Shown here: one piece after another, positions 28,338 through 36,080 of the stretch
Layout of the letters: every line of letters begins with the position of its first letter
Numbering within the stretch: position 1 is the first letter of the stretch
Assembly (NCBI RefSeq): GCF_001417815.1
Contig: NZ_BCFK01000003.1
Location: 124,001 to 188,000 of the forward strand
Origin: Bifidobacterium aesculapii
GTDB lineage: Bacteria; Actinomycetota; Actinomycetes; Actinomycetales; Bifidobacteriaceae
Reading direction: 5' to 3'
Length of the DNA: 64,000 bases
Made by a program: the position numbers and the translations under genes
The notes under the pieces: generated by a model
Told to the model about the DNA's origin: nothing
Seen by the model: only the letters and a program-made list of their open reading frames with translations
The model's database searches: none

Positions 28338-29732
28338 TTAGCCGCGCCACGGCAGCCACACGTCGACATGGAACAGCCGCCGGTCATCCACCCCGTACCA
28401 GCACCGGCCGCCGACGGCGTCCACGCGCGCGGCGAGCCCGGGCAGCCCGGCCCCGTGCGTGGCCTGCGCTCCCGGTTCCCGTCCGCCGTGCTCCGGCATC
28501 GGATTGCTCAGATGGATGTGCACGCCGGTCTGCGGCGCCGCCGACGCCTCCAGCGACGCCGGCGCGCCAGGAGCGTGCCGGCGCGCGTTCGTCAGCCCCT
28601 CCTGTATGGCGCGGTACGCCACTTTGCCGATTGCCTCGTCGAGACCGCTCAGCTGCCGGATGTCGATCCACGTGTTGAGCGTCGTGCCGGAGCCGCGCAC
28701 GTCGGCGATCAGCGCGTCCAACGATTCGCGGGTCAACGACGTATCGTCCGAAGGAGCGAGCTGCTCCCACGCCTGTACTGGGTCGCGCAGCATGTCGATG
28801 ATCGCGTGCGCCTCGTCGAGCGCCCCGGCCGATTGACGGCGGATGTCCTCGGCCTTGGCGGCCAGCGAACGTGCCTCGGGGGAGTCTCCGAGCCGTTCCG
28901 CCTCCGCTTTGAGCGCGGCGGCGTTCAACGCCATCAGGGAGAGCGAATGGGCGAGCGTGTCATGCGCCTCGGCGGCGATCGCGTCCGCGAGCTGCTGGTT
29001 GTTCAGGTCGCTGGCCAACGTCGCGGCCTTGCTCTTGGCCGCGTCGGCCAATGCGTTCGCCGTGCGCAATCGGGCGCGCGAACGGATATGGAGCCCTATG
29101 AGCGTCGCGCCGGCGACGAACACCAGCGAGGCGATCGCCGCGGTGACGACCACGGTGGGTTCCTCCACCATCATGACCGGGGGACGGCCCGAGTCGCCGC
29201 CGGTGTGCGGTTTTGCGAAGACCGTATGCCACAGGGAGGCGTCGGCGGGCTGCAATGCGTCGCGGATCTGCGAGACCAGCGTCGCGATGGTCGCCGCGGC
29301 GACGGCACGTATGGTCAGGGTGCGGTCGGCGCGGCGGGCCAGCAGCGACGTCAGCGCCATCAGCGCGATCAGGGAATCGAACGGGAAGACGACCACCATC
29401 GCGCAGGCGATCCAGAACGTCAGCTCCGGATGGTTCCTGCGTGCCGACAGGAGCAGTCCGGACGGCAGGGCGACCAGCGTGCACAGCACCATCAGCATGA
29501 AGCCGGCCGAATCCTTGTCGAACTGCTGCGCGAAGAACGAGGTCTGCGCCAGACACATGAAACTCGCCGAAGGCACCATCACCAACGTGCACCATGTGCG
29601 TGTGGCCACCGGCACGTCGTCCGCGTTCTGGGTGTTCGCGGAAGGAACCGGCGATGGGCCCGCGGCGGCGGCGCCCCGCCGCGGGTCGGTGGGGCCGCCG
29701 TCGGGCGCGCCGTGCTGAGTGGTCATGGTCAT
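28338..29732 (-). CDS. NarL-family sensor histidine kinase
   Basis: This 464-residue membrane kinase has an N-terminal Pro/Ala-rich tail and about five to six hydrophobic segments in residues 45-220 with no sizeable extracytoplasmic sensor domain, like intramembrane-sensing kinases. A coiled linker leads to the HisKA_3 box AEAHDTLAHSLSLMALNAA with the phospho-acceptor His near 258. The HATPase domain has the N-box-like QEGLTNARRHAPG and the glycine loop GAGLPGLAARVDAVGG. The gene is translationally linked to the response regulator. TAAAGT lies 6 nt before the ATG, predicting a leaderless transcript. The signal is unknown. Confidence 0.9.
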   Translation of the reverse strand: MTMTTQHGAPDGGPTDPRRGAAAAGPSPVPSANTQNADDVPVATRTWCTLVMVPSASFMCLAQTSFFAQQFDKDSAGFMLMVLCTLVALPSGLLLSARRNHPELTFWIACAMVVVFPFDSLIALMALTSLLARRADRTLTIRAVAAATIATLVSQIRDALQPADASLWHTVFAKPHTGGDSGRPPVMMVEEPTVVVTAAIASLVFVAGATLIGLHIRSRARLRTANALADAAKSKAATLASDLNNQQLADAIAAEAHDTLAHSLSLMALNAAALKAEAERLGDSPEARSLAAKAEDIRRQSAGALDEAHAIIDMLRDPVQAWEQLAPSDDTSLTRESLDALIADVRGSGTTLNTWIDIRQLSGLDEAIGKVAYRAIQEGLTNARRHAPGAPASLEASAAPQTGVHIHLSNPMPEHGGREPGAQATHGAGLPGLAARVDAVGGRCWYGVDDRRLFHVDVWLPWRG

Positions 29733-29738
29733 GCCTTC

Positions 29739-29744
29739 ACTTTA
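29739..29744 (-). promoter_or_regulatory. -10 of the two-component/DUF262 operon
   Basis: On the minus strand TAAAGT occupies 29744-29739, 6 nt before the kinase ATG at 29732. The gap to the divergent MmpS-like gene (29733-29920) also has an imperfect inverted repeat built on GGACATGC and GCATGCCGTCC near 29774-29803, a possible regulator site. Confidence 0.35.
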
Positions 29745-29920
29745 TGGGCGTGCGCCGCGTTCCGCCATTGGACATGCGGGCATGGACGCATGCCGTCCTA
29801 CCGCCCGATGGGGCAGTGCGAAAGGGCCGTTCGTACACTGACGTCCGCGTTCCGGTTCCGATAGCGTGTCTGGTAGCAGGACGATTCCAGTCCGCGGACG
29901 AACGAGGAAGGAGAAGGATC

Positions 29921-30487
29921 ATGAGCGATCCGAACACATCCATGCAGCCGGGCGCGCAACCGTTGGCGCCGCAGCAGGCGCCGTCGGGCGCGGGACAGCG
30001 GCCCGGCCGCACCGCGAAGCCGAAGAAGCCGCTGCTGAAACGATGGTGGTTCTGGGTGATCGTGGTGGTCGTCGTGCTCGCCATCGGCGGCGCGCTCGGA
30101 GGCGGGGCGTCGGATGGCGCCGATTCCGGGGCGACGGCGACTTCCAGCCAGCAGTCGTCGGGCGGCGACGCCGCGAAACAGGGCGATGACGCCTCTGCGG
30201 CGAAGACGGAGAAGACGGTCGAGTTCCAGGCCACGGCCACCGGCAACGGCACCGTGATCTGGACCCGCAGCGGCTCGAGCAACACCGAACAGTTCAACGG
30301 CAGCTGGTCGAAGACGTTCACCGGCGATGAGGCCAAGGACCTCACCGGTGTGAGCGTCACCGGCGACATCATGGGAGGCAACGACCAGACGGTCAGCTGC
30401 AAGGTCATCGTCAACGGCGAGGAGAAGGACGCGAAGGAGGGCAGCGGCTCCGCGGGCAGCGCGTTCTGCACGGTGCCCCTGTTCTGA
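29921..30487 (+). CDS. MmpS-like membrane-anchored extracytoplasmic protein
   Basis: The 188-residue protein starts at ATG 29921 behind GGAAGGAGAAGGATC. A Pro/Gln/Lys-rich cytoplasmic tail (1-40) is followed by one span (WWFWVIVVVVVLAIGGAL), a Ser/Ala linker, and a beta-rich domain of about 90 residues with WTRSGSSNTEQFNGSWSKTF, a CKVIVNGEEKDAK strand and a final Cys. This matches the layout of mycobacterial MmpS proteins (span, then a domain with two Cys and a CxITVDG strand). It diverges from the kinase operon. An MMPL transporter occurs 19 kb away, not adjacent. The MmpS relationship is by eye only. Confidence 0.65.
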   Translation: MSDPNTSMQPGAQPLAPQQAPSGAGQRPGRTAKPKKPLLKRWWFWVIVVVVVLAIGGALGGGASDGADSGATATSSQQSSGGDAAKQGDDASAAKTEKTVEFQATATGNGTVIWTRSGSSNTEQFNGSWSKTFTGDEAKDLTGVSVTGDIMGGNDQTVSCKVIVNGEEKDAKEGSGSAGSAFCTVPLF

Positions 30488-30641
30488 CGATGCCGCAGGC
30501 GTGCGGTTCCCGGCGAATGCGACGGGAACCGCACGCCCGTCGTATGCCATGCGGGGCGCAAGTCGCCCGGAGCTGAAATTCCCAGCCAACACCAATCTTC
30601 ACGGGTACGATGGGGTACGACATCAACGAGAAGGAGCGATC

Positions 30642-31568
30642 ATGACATTCGGTCAGCAGCCCCAGCCCAACCCCAACTATGAGCCGCAGGGCGGCCATAC
30701 CCTGAACGCCGGCTACGGCACGCAGCCCCAGCCCGGCTACGAGTACGCGAACGCCGGCCAGTCCCAGTACGGCCAGGCCAACACCCAGTACACCCAGTAC
30801 GTGGGCGGGCAGGTGCCCCCGCAGTACGGCCAGCCCCAGTACGTCTACGCGGGCGCGGGCGCCGCGACCGTCAACGGTCAGGTCGCCTACTCCTACGAGC
30901 AGGCCGAACGCGTCTCCGTCGCCAAGGCGTACGGCGAGATGACCCTCGGTCTGATCGTCACCGCACTGGTCGCCGTCGCCGCGCAGGTCACCGGCGCCTA
31001 CTACTACTTCCTCGCCGCCACCGGCGTCATCGGTCTCATCGGCCTGTGCGTCGTGCAGGTCGGCATGGCCATCGTGCTCGGCATGCGCATCCAGAAGATG
31101 AGCGTCGGCGGGGCGCGCGCCATGTTCTACATCTACGCCGCGCTCATGGGCTTCACCCTGAGCTCCATCTTCTGGGTGTACGACCTCGGCCAGATCGGCA
31201 TCGCACTGGGCGTCACCGCCGCGTTCTTCTTCGCGCTCACCATGTTCAGCCTCACCACGAAGATCGACATGCTCAAGTTCGGGCCGATCCTCATGGTTGC
31301 GCTCATCGTGCTCATCATCACGCAGCTGGTGCTCGCGTTCATCCCCGGAGTCAGCAGCATGACGCGCATCGTGTGCGCCATCGGCCTCGTCATCTTCGCC
31401 GGCATGACCATGTACGACGCCCAGTCCACGCGCGCGCTCTTCCAGGCCTATGAGAGCCAGGGTCCGGAGATGATCAGGAAGATCTCCATCCTGTGCGCCC
31501 TCAACCTGTACCTCGATTTCGTGAACATGTTCCTGTACATCCTGCAGCTGTTCGGCAACAGGGACTGA
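30642..31568 (+). CDS. Bax inhibitor-1/YccA family membrane protein
   Basis: This 308-residue protein starts at ATG 30642 behind GAAGGAGCGATC. Its first 95 residues form a Gln/Tyr/Asn/Gly/Pro-rich low-complexity tail (QQPQPNPNYEPQGG, GQANTQYTQYVGG). The rest holds seven spans of the BI-1/YccA fold, with the characteristic SSIFWVYDLG region, the MTMYDAQ motif near the sixth span and NLYLDFVNMFLYILQLFG at the end. Family members act in membrane stress and ion leak; YccA modulates FtsH in Escherichia coli. The specific role here is unknown. Confidence 0.9.
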   Translation: MTFGQQPQPNPNYEPQGGHTLNAGYGTQPQPGYEYANAGQSQYGQANTQYTQYVGGQVPPQYGQPQYVYAGAGAATVNGQVAYSYEQAERVSVAKAYGEMTLGLIVTALVAVAAQVTGAYYYFLAATGVIGLIGLCVVQVGMAIVLGMRIQKMSVGGARAMFYIYAALMGFTLSSIFWVYDLGQIGIALGVTAAFFFALTMFSLTTKIDMLKFGPILMVALIVLIITQLVLAFIPGVSSMTRIVCAIGLVIFAGMTMYDAQSTRALFQAYESQGPEMIRKISILCALNLYLDFVNMFLYILQLFGNRD

Positions 31569-31623
31569 TGCCACGGAGCCGACGACGCGTCGGCGACAAG
31601 GGGTGTGCGGCACGGCCCGGTGC

Positions 31624-31680
31624 GCCCCGCATATGGGAGGACCCGACCACATGGTGGTCGGGTCCTCCCATATGCGGGGC
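31624..31680 (+). terminator. 27-bp perfect stem between the YccA-like and EamA genes
   Basis: Bases 31624-31650 are the exact reverse complement of 31654-31680, with ATG as the only loop. The element lies 56 nt after the BI-1/YccA stop and ends 6 bases before the -10 of the next gene. It has no T-tract. Termination or mRNA 3'-end protection is likely. Confidence 0.75.
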
Positions 31681-31686
31681 CTCACG

Positions 31687-31701
31687 TAGGTTGGCACTCT
31701 A
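31687..31701 (+). promoter_or_regulatory. -10 element for leaderless EamA gene
   Basis: TAGGTT at 31687-31692 lies 8 nt before the ATG at 31701; there is no Shine-Dalgarno. The -35 would fall inside the right arm of the preceding 27-bp hairpin. Confidence 0.45.
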
Positions 31702-32651
31702 TGGGAAGACAGCAGATCGCGGGCGTGGTGTGCCTGACCGTATGCGCATTGATATGGGGGTTCGCGTTCGTCGCGCAGGTACAGGGTATGGACGCGGTCA
31801 CGCCGCTGTTCTTCAACGCCTCGCGGTTCACGCTCGGCGCGGTCTCGCTCATCCCCATCCTTCTCGCGCGCAGGGCTCGGCGGGAACCCGCACCCGTCGC
31901 GTCGCCGCGCCCCGTGCTCGCCAACCCGATCGTCGTGGGCGTCATCTGCGGCGTCGTGCTGTTCACCGCGAGCACGCTCCAGCAGTACGGCATCCTGTAC
32001 GGCAAGTCGGCGGGGCGTGCCGGGTTCCTCACCGCCCTCTACATCGTCATCGTGCCGCTGCTCGCCTTCGTGTTCCTGCGCCGTCGCATCGGCGTGCTCG
32101 TCGGCGTGGCCGTAGCGTTCTCCGTCGCCGGATTCTACCTGCTGTGCGTCACCGACGGATTCGGGTCGATAGGCCTGGCCGACCTGCTGCTCCTGTTCAC
32201 CGCCGTGCTGTTCGCGACGCACATCCTCGTCATCGACGAGCTTGGCTCGCATGTGGACGCGATCGCATTGTCGTTCATCCAGTTCTGCACCACCGCCGTG
32301 CTCAGCTGGATCGGCTCTGCCATCGAAGGGTCCATCGACTGGCAGGGCGCCTTCGCCGCCTGGGAGCCGATTCTCTACGCCGGCATCGGCTCCGTGGGCA
32401 TCGCCTACACATTGCAGGCGGTCGGCCAGCAGTGGGTGCCGCCGACGCAGGCCAGCCTGCTCATGAGTCTCGAATCGTTCTTCTCCGCGGTGGGCGGGGC
32501 GTTGTTCCTCGGCGAGATGATGACCCCGCGCGGTTATCTGGGGTGCGCGCTCATCTTCCTCGGCACGATGCTCGCCCAGATGCCGGCGCGGCTCCCCGCA
32601 TGGCTCAGTCGCTCGTCTTCGGCGTCTGATCGACCACGGGGGCGCCGTTGA
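31701..32651 (+). CDS. EamA/DMT-family transporter
   Basis: This 316-residue membrane protein has ten hydrophobic segments in two EamA repeats. The first begins VCLTVCALIWGFAFVAQVQG, the standard EamA opening; the second begins GLADLLLLFTAVLFATHILV and ends with QASLLMSLESFFSAVGGALFLGEMM, the typical terminal EamA motif with the conserved E. Members export amino acids, metabolites or drugs; substrate is unknown. I set the start at ATG 31701. Its last 47 bases overlap the 3' end of the convergent alarmone synthetase gene. Confidence 0.9.
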   Translation: MGRQQIAGVVCLTVCALIWGFAFVAQVQGMDAVTPLFFNASRFTLGAVSLIPILLARRARREPAPVASPRPVLANPIVVGVICGVVLFTASTLQQYGILYGKSAGRAGFLTALYIVIVPLLAFVFLRRRIGVLVGVAVAFSVAGFYLLCVTDGFGSIGLADLLLLFTAVLFATHILVIDELGSHVDAIALSFIQFCTTAVLSWIGSAIEGSIDWQGAFAAWEPILYAGIGSVGIAYTLQAVGQQWVPPTQASLLMSLESFFSAVGGALFLGEMMTPRGYLGCALIFLGTMLAQMPARLPAWLSRSSSASDRPRGRR

Positions 32652-33336
32652 TGTCGCGGTGGATGTTCTGCATCTGCACTTCGATGTTCTGCAGTGAGCG
32701 CGCGCAGTCGAGCAGGGTCTGCGAATGCTCGTTGAGCTTCGCGTCCGGCAGGTCGGTCTTGTAGCGCAGCGCGTGCTCGAGACTCGCCCAATAGTCCATG
32801 GCGATGGTGCGGAACTGCACCTCCACCGGCGTGTAATGCGCGCCGGAGGAGAGGAACACCGGCACCGCGTAGATCACGTGCAGCGACCGGTAGCCGTTCT
32901 GCTTCGGCTTCTTGATGTAGTCCTTGACGCGCAGCACCTGGATGTCCGACTGGGCGGACAGGTAGTTCGACACCGAGTACACGTCGTCGCGGTAGTTGCA
33001 GATCACGCGGATGCCCGCCACGTCGAACAGATTGTCTCGGATGGAATCGACGGCGATCGGCAGTCCCTTGCGTTCCAGCTTGCCGATGATGGAGTTCACC
33101 GACTTGAGACGCCGTTCCATGTGATGGACGGGGTCGTGCGAGAACCGCACCTGGAACTCGTTGTCGAGGATCTCCAGCTTCGTCGAGATCTCGTACATCG
33201 CGCCCTCGTACACCTGCATGAGGTCCACGAACTCGGCGATCTGGTCCGCGTCGAAGATGCTGTCCGAAATGTTCAGGCCCTTCAGGCGGGCCTTGAGATC
33301 GGCGCTGCTCAATCGGGAATGTCGGTCAAGTATCAC
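32605..33336 (-). CDS. Small alarmone synthetase ((p)ppGpp synthetase, RelQ-like)
   Basis: This 243-residue protein holds only a RelA/SpoT synthetase domain. Motifs include RLKSVNSIIGKLERKG, DVAGIRVICNYRDDVYSV, the G-loop DYIKKPKQNGYRSLH and FRTIAMDYWASLEHALRYK. There is no HD hydrolase and no TGS or ACT domain, so it should make but not degrade (p)ppGpp. I place the start at GTG 33336 because a perfect TATAAT ends 7 nt upstream; the ATG at 33354 would lie upstream of the transcript start. The helical N-terminal and C-terminal parts fit tetramer-forming small synthetases. Confidence 0.88.
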   Translation of the reverse strand: MILDRHSRLSSADLKARLKGLNISDSIFDADQIAEFVDLMQVYEGAMYEISTKLEILDNEFQVRFSHDPVHHMERRLKSVNSIIGKLERKGLPIAVDSIRDNLFDVAGIRVICNYRDDVYSVSNYLSAQSDIQVLRVKDYIKKPKQNGYRSLHVIYAVPVFLSSGAHYTPVEVQFRTIAMDYWASLEHALRYKTDLPDAKLNEHSQTLLDCARSLQNIEVQMQNIHRDINGAPVVDQTPKTSD

Positions 33337-33343
33337 GGCAATG

Positions 33344-33349
33344 ATTATA
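33344..33349 (-). promoter_or_regulatory. Consensus -10 (TATAAT) of the leaderless alarmone synthetase gene
   Basis: On the minus strand TATAAT occupies 33349-33344, 7 nt before GTG 33336. The often-annotated ATG at 33354 precedes the -10, so it cannot be in this transcript. Confidence 0.6.
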
Positions 33350-33494
33350 GCCATCGGGCGCGTGTGTGCCGGTGGTCTGCAGGAAATCTCCCCACAACGC
33401 CGAAAGGCGCCGTCATCCCTCCCGCATGATGCGACATCCGTTGCCGCGTTGCCCCATTATCATGTGCGGGACATGCCGTGACCCGCCCGTCCCA

Positions 33495-33509
33495 TAGAAT
33501 GGAACGCTG
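33495..33509 (+). promoter_or_regulatory. -10 element for leaderless miaB
   Basis: TAGAAT at 33495-33500 is followed by 8 nt and the GTG start at 33509. No Shine-Dalgarno is present. Confidence 0.5.
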
Positions 33510-34969
33510 TGAACGAAGACATGATGACCGAGGCGGAGCGCGCCTCAATCGACGTCGAGACCGCCGACGCGGCCGCAATCGCCGGCCGGCGAGGCAAGGG
33601 CGTGTTCCATATCGACACGCTCGGATGCCAAATGAACGTGCACGATTCGGAGCGCATCGCGGGCGTGCTGGAGGCGGACGGCTACGTGCCCGCCACCGAG
33701 GAGCAGGTCGCCTCGCGCGACCTCGACCTGATCGTGCTCAACACGTGCGCGGTGCGCGAGAACGCCACGGAGAAGATGTACGGCACCGTGGGCCGCTACA
33801 ACCGCGTCAAACTGCACCGCCCGAACCTGCAGATCGCGGTCGGCGGGTGCATGGCGCAGATCGACCGGAGAAAGATCGCCGACAAGGCGCCGTGGGTGTC
33901 GGCCGTGTTCGGCACGAAGAACCTCGAATCCCTGCCGCGCCTGCTCGACCAGAACCGCATGACCGGCAGGCCGCAGGTCGAGGTGACGGACGCGCTCGAA
34001 CACATGCCCAGCGACCTGCCCGCCGCCCGCGCCTCCCGTGTGAGCTCGTGGGTGGCGATCTCCGTCGGGTGCAACAACACGTGCACGTTCTGCATCGTGC
34101 CGACCACGCGCGGCAAGGAGCGCGACCGTCGTCCCGGCGACATCCTCGACGAGATCCGCCGCTGCGTGGCGAACGGCGCGAAGGAGGTCACGCTGCTCGG
34201 TCAGAACGTGAACTCGTTCGGCTACGGCATGGGCGACCGGTACGCGTTCAGCAAGCTGCTGCGCGCGTGCGGCACGATCGAGGGATTGGAGCGCGTGCGC
34301 TTCACCTCGCCGCATCCGGCCGCGTTCACGGACGACGTGATCGCCGCGATGGCCGAGACGCCGAACGTCATGCACCAGCTGCACTTCCCGCTGCAGTCCG
34401 GATCCGACCGCATCCTCAAGGCGATGCGCCGCTCCTACCGTTCCGCGAAGTTCCTCGACATCCTCGGCCGCATCCGAGCCGCCATGCCCGACGCGCAGAT
34501 CTCCACCGACGTGATCGTCGGGTTCCCCGGCGAGACCGAGGAGGACTTCCAGGCCACACTGGACGTGATGCGCGAGGCGCGCTTCTCCACCGCGTTCATG
34601 TTCATCTATTCGCCGCGCCCCGGCACGCCCGCCGCGGCGATGGAGCAGCTGCCTCATGACGTCGTGCAGGAGCGTTTCGAACGCCTTGTGGCGTTGCAGG
34701 AGCGGATCACCGAGGAGAATCTCGCCACGTTCGAGGGCCGAGACGTCGAGGTGATGGTCACCGGCCACAACGGCAAGAAGGACTCCGACACGCACCGCGT
34801 CACCGGACGTGAGAAGACCGGCGTGCTCGTCCACATCGGCGTTCCCGAAGGCGAGCCGGAGCCCGCCATCGGCGATTTCGTCACCGCGACCGTCACGCAT
34901 GCGGGCCGCCACAACCTCATCGCGGACCCGGATCCGAGGAAGGGGCAGACGTATCATGTCCGCCACTGA
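33509..34969 (+). CDS. miaB: tRNA-2-methylthio-N6-isopentenyladenosine synthase (MiaB)
   Basis: This 486-residue radical SAM methylthiotransferase adds the 2-methylthio group to i6A37 in tRNAs reading UNN codons. The N-terminal UPF0004 domain binds one [4Fe-4S] cluster with Cys in LGCQMN (about 40), NTCAVRE (about 80) and GGCMAQ (about 114). The radical SAM motif CNNTCTFC (about 188-195) binds the second. [10 protein letters not shown] and a C-terminal TRAM domain (about 385-460) follow. The start is GTG 33509 directly after a -10 element. miaA overlaps its end by 14 bases, so both steps of ms2i6A synthesis are made together. Confidence 0.96.
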   Translation: MNEDMMTEAERASIDVETADAAAIAGRRGKGVFHIDTLGCQMNVHDSERIAGVLEADGYVPATEEQVASRDLDLIVLNTCAVRENATEKMYGTVGRYNRVKLHRPNLQIAVGGCMAQIDRRKIADKAPWVSAVFGTKNLESLPRLLDQNRMTGRPQVEVTDALEHMPSDLPAARASRVSSWVAISVGCNNTCTFCIVPTTRGKERDRRPGDILDEIRRCVANGAKEVTLLGQNVNSFGYGMGDRYAFSKLLRACGTIEGLERVRFTSPHPAAFTDDVIAAMAETPNVMHQLHFPLQSGSDRILKAMRRSYRSAKFLDILGRIRAAMPDAQISTDVIVGFPGETEEDFQATLDVMREARFSTAFMFIYSPRPGTPAAAMEQLPHDVVQERFERLVALQERITEENLATFEGRDVEVMVTGHNGKKDSDTHRVTGREKTGVLVHIGVPEGEPEPAIGDFVTATVTHAGRHNLIADPDPRKGQTYHVRH

Positions 34970-36002
34970 ACCGACCGCGGCCGGCACGTCGGCCGTCCCT
35001 GACGCGCAGTGCGAGGACGGCCCCCGCGTCGTCTCCATCGTCGGGCCGACCGCGTCCGGCAAGACCGGTCTCGGCATCGCCATCGCGCGACGTCTCGCCG
35101 CGGACGGGCAGCGAGCCGAGATCGTCAACGCGGACGCCTACCAGATGTACCGCGGCATGGACGTCGGCACCGCGAAACCGACGAAGGAGGAGCAGGAGGC
35201 CGTCCCGCACCACCTCATCGACATCATCGACCCGGACGAGACGATGACCGTCGCGCGCTTCCAGCAGCTCGCGCGCGAGACCATCGCAGAACTCCGGTCG
35301 CGCGGCGTGCGTCCGATCCTCGTCGGCGGCTCCGGCCTGTACGCGCGCGCCGCCATCGACGACATCACGTTCCCCGGCACCGATCCCGCGGTGCGCTCGC
35401 GGTTGGAGGAGCGCGAGAGGACGGAGGGCGCGACGGCCCTGTTCGAGGAGCTTGAAGAGAAGGATCCCGAAGCCGCCGCGCGCATGGACCCGCGCAACCC
35501 GCGGCGCACGATCCGCGCGCTCGAGGTCATCGAGATCACCGGCAGACCGTATTCGGCGAGCCTGCCGCGCTACCGGTACGTGATCCCGTCCGTGCAGATC
35601 GGACTCGACCTGGACCGTCGCGAGCTCGACCGTCGCATCGGCATCCGCACGGCGCGTATGCGCGAGGACGGATTCCTCGACGAGGTGCGCCGTCTGCGCC
35701 CGCATCTCGGCTTCACCGCGGTGCGCGCGCTCGGCTACCAGCAGATGATCGACCTGCTCGACGGCATGTGGGACGAGGAGGAGGACGCCTGGGCTGACAT
35801 CGCGCAGAAGACCCGCCGTCTCGCCCGCAAGCAGATGGGATGGTTCGGTCGCGACCCGCGCATCCACTGGCTCGAGGCGCTGAACCCGCGCCTCGTCGAC
35901 AACGCGATGGCCGTCATCGCGCATGCCGACGCCGGCGACTACGACGCGATCGACGCGCGGGCCGACGAGTACGTGCAGCATCATCTGGGCGACATCGCCT
36001 GA
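34956..36002 (+). CDS. miaA: tRNA dimethylallyltransferase (MiaA)
   Basis: This 348-residue enzyme transfers an isopentenyl group from DMAPP to A37 of tRNA, making the substrate for MiaB. The P-loop GPTASGKT is at about residues 30-37. [28 protein letters not shown] and [10 protein letters not shown] are all family signatures, and [14 protein letters not shown] lies in the insert domain. I set the start at ATG 34956 inside the miaB 3' end, with GAGGAAGG upstream. The first 25 residues are unconserved. Confidence 0.95.
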   Translation: MSATEPTAAGTSAVPDAQCEDGPRVVSIVGPTASGKTGLGIAIARRLAADGQRAEIVNADAYQMYRGMDVGTAKPTKEEQEAVPHHLIDIIDPDETMTVARFQQLARETIAELRSRGVRPILVGGSGLYARAAIDDITFPGTDPAVRSRLEERERTEGATALFEELEEKDPEAAARMDPRNPRRTIRALEVIEITGRPYSASLPRYRYVIPSVQIGLDLDRRELDRRIGIRTARMREDGFLDEVRRLRPHLGFTAVRALGYQQMIDLLDGMWDEEEDAWADIAQKTRRLARKQMGWFGRDPRIHWLEALNPRLVDNAMAVIAHADAGDYDAIDARADEYVQHHLGDIA

Positions 36003-36010
36003 ACCGTGCC

Positions 36011-36049
36011 GCCTCGGCGGCGTCGGCATGGTCCGGGCGACGCCGAGGC
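36011..36049. terminator. Hairpin between convergent miaA and fic
   Basis: GCCTCGGCG (36011-36019) pairs with CGCCGAGGC (36041-36049) around a 21-nt loop, starting 9 nt after the miaA stop. Confidence 0.45.
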
Positions 36050-36080
36050 ATACCGCCATGCCTGGGCTCGGGGCTCGGGC

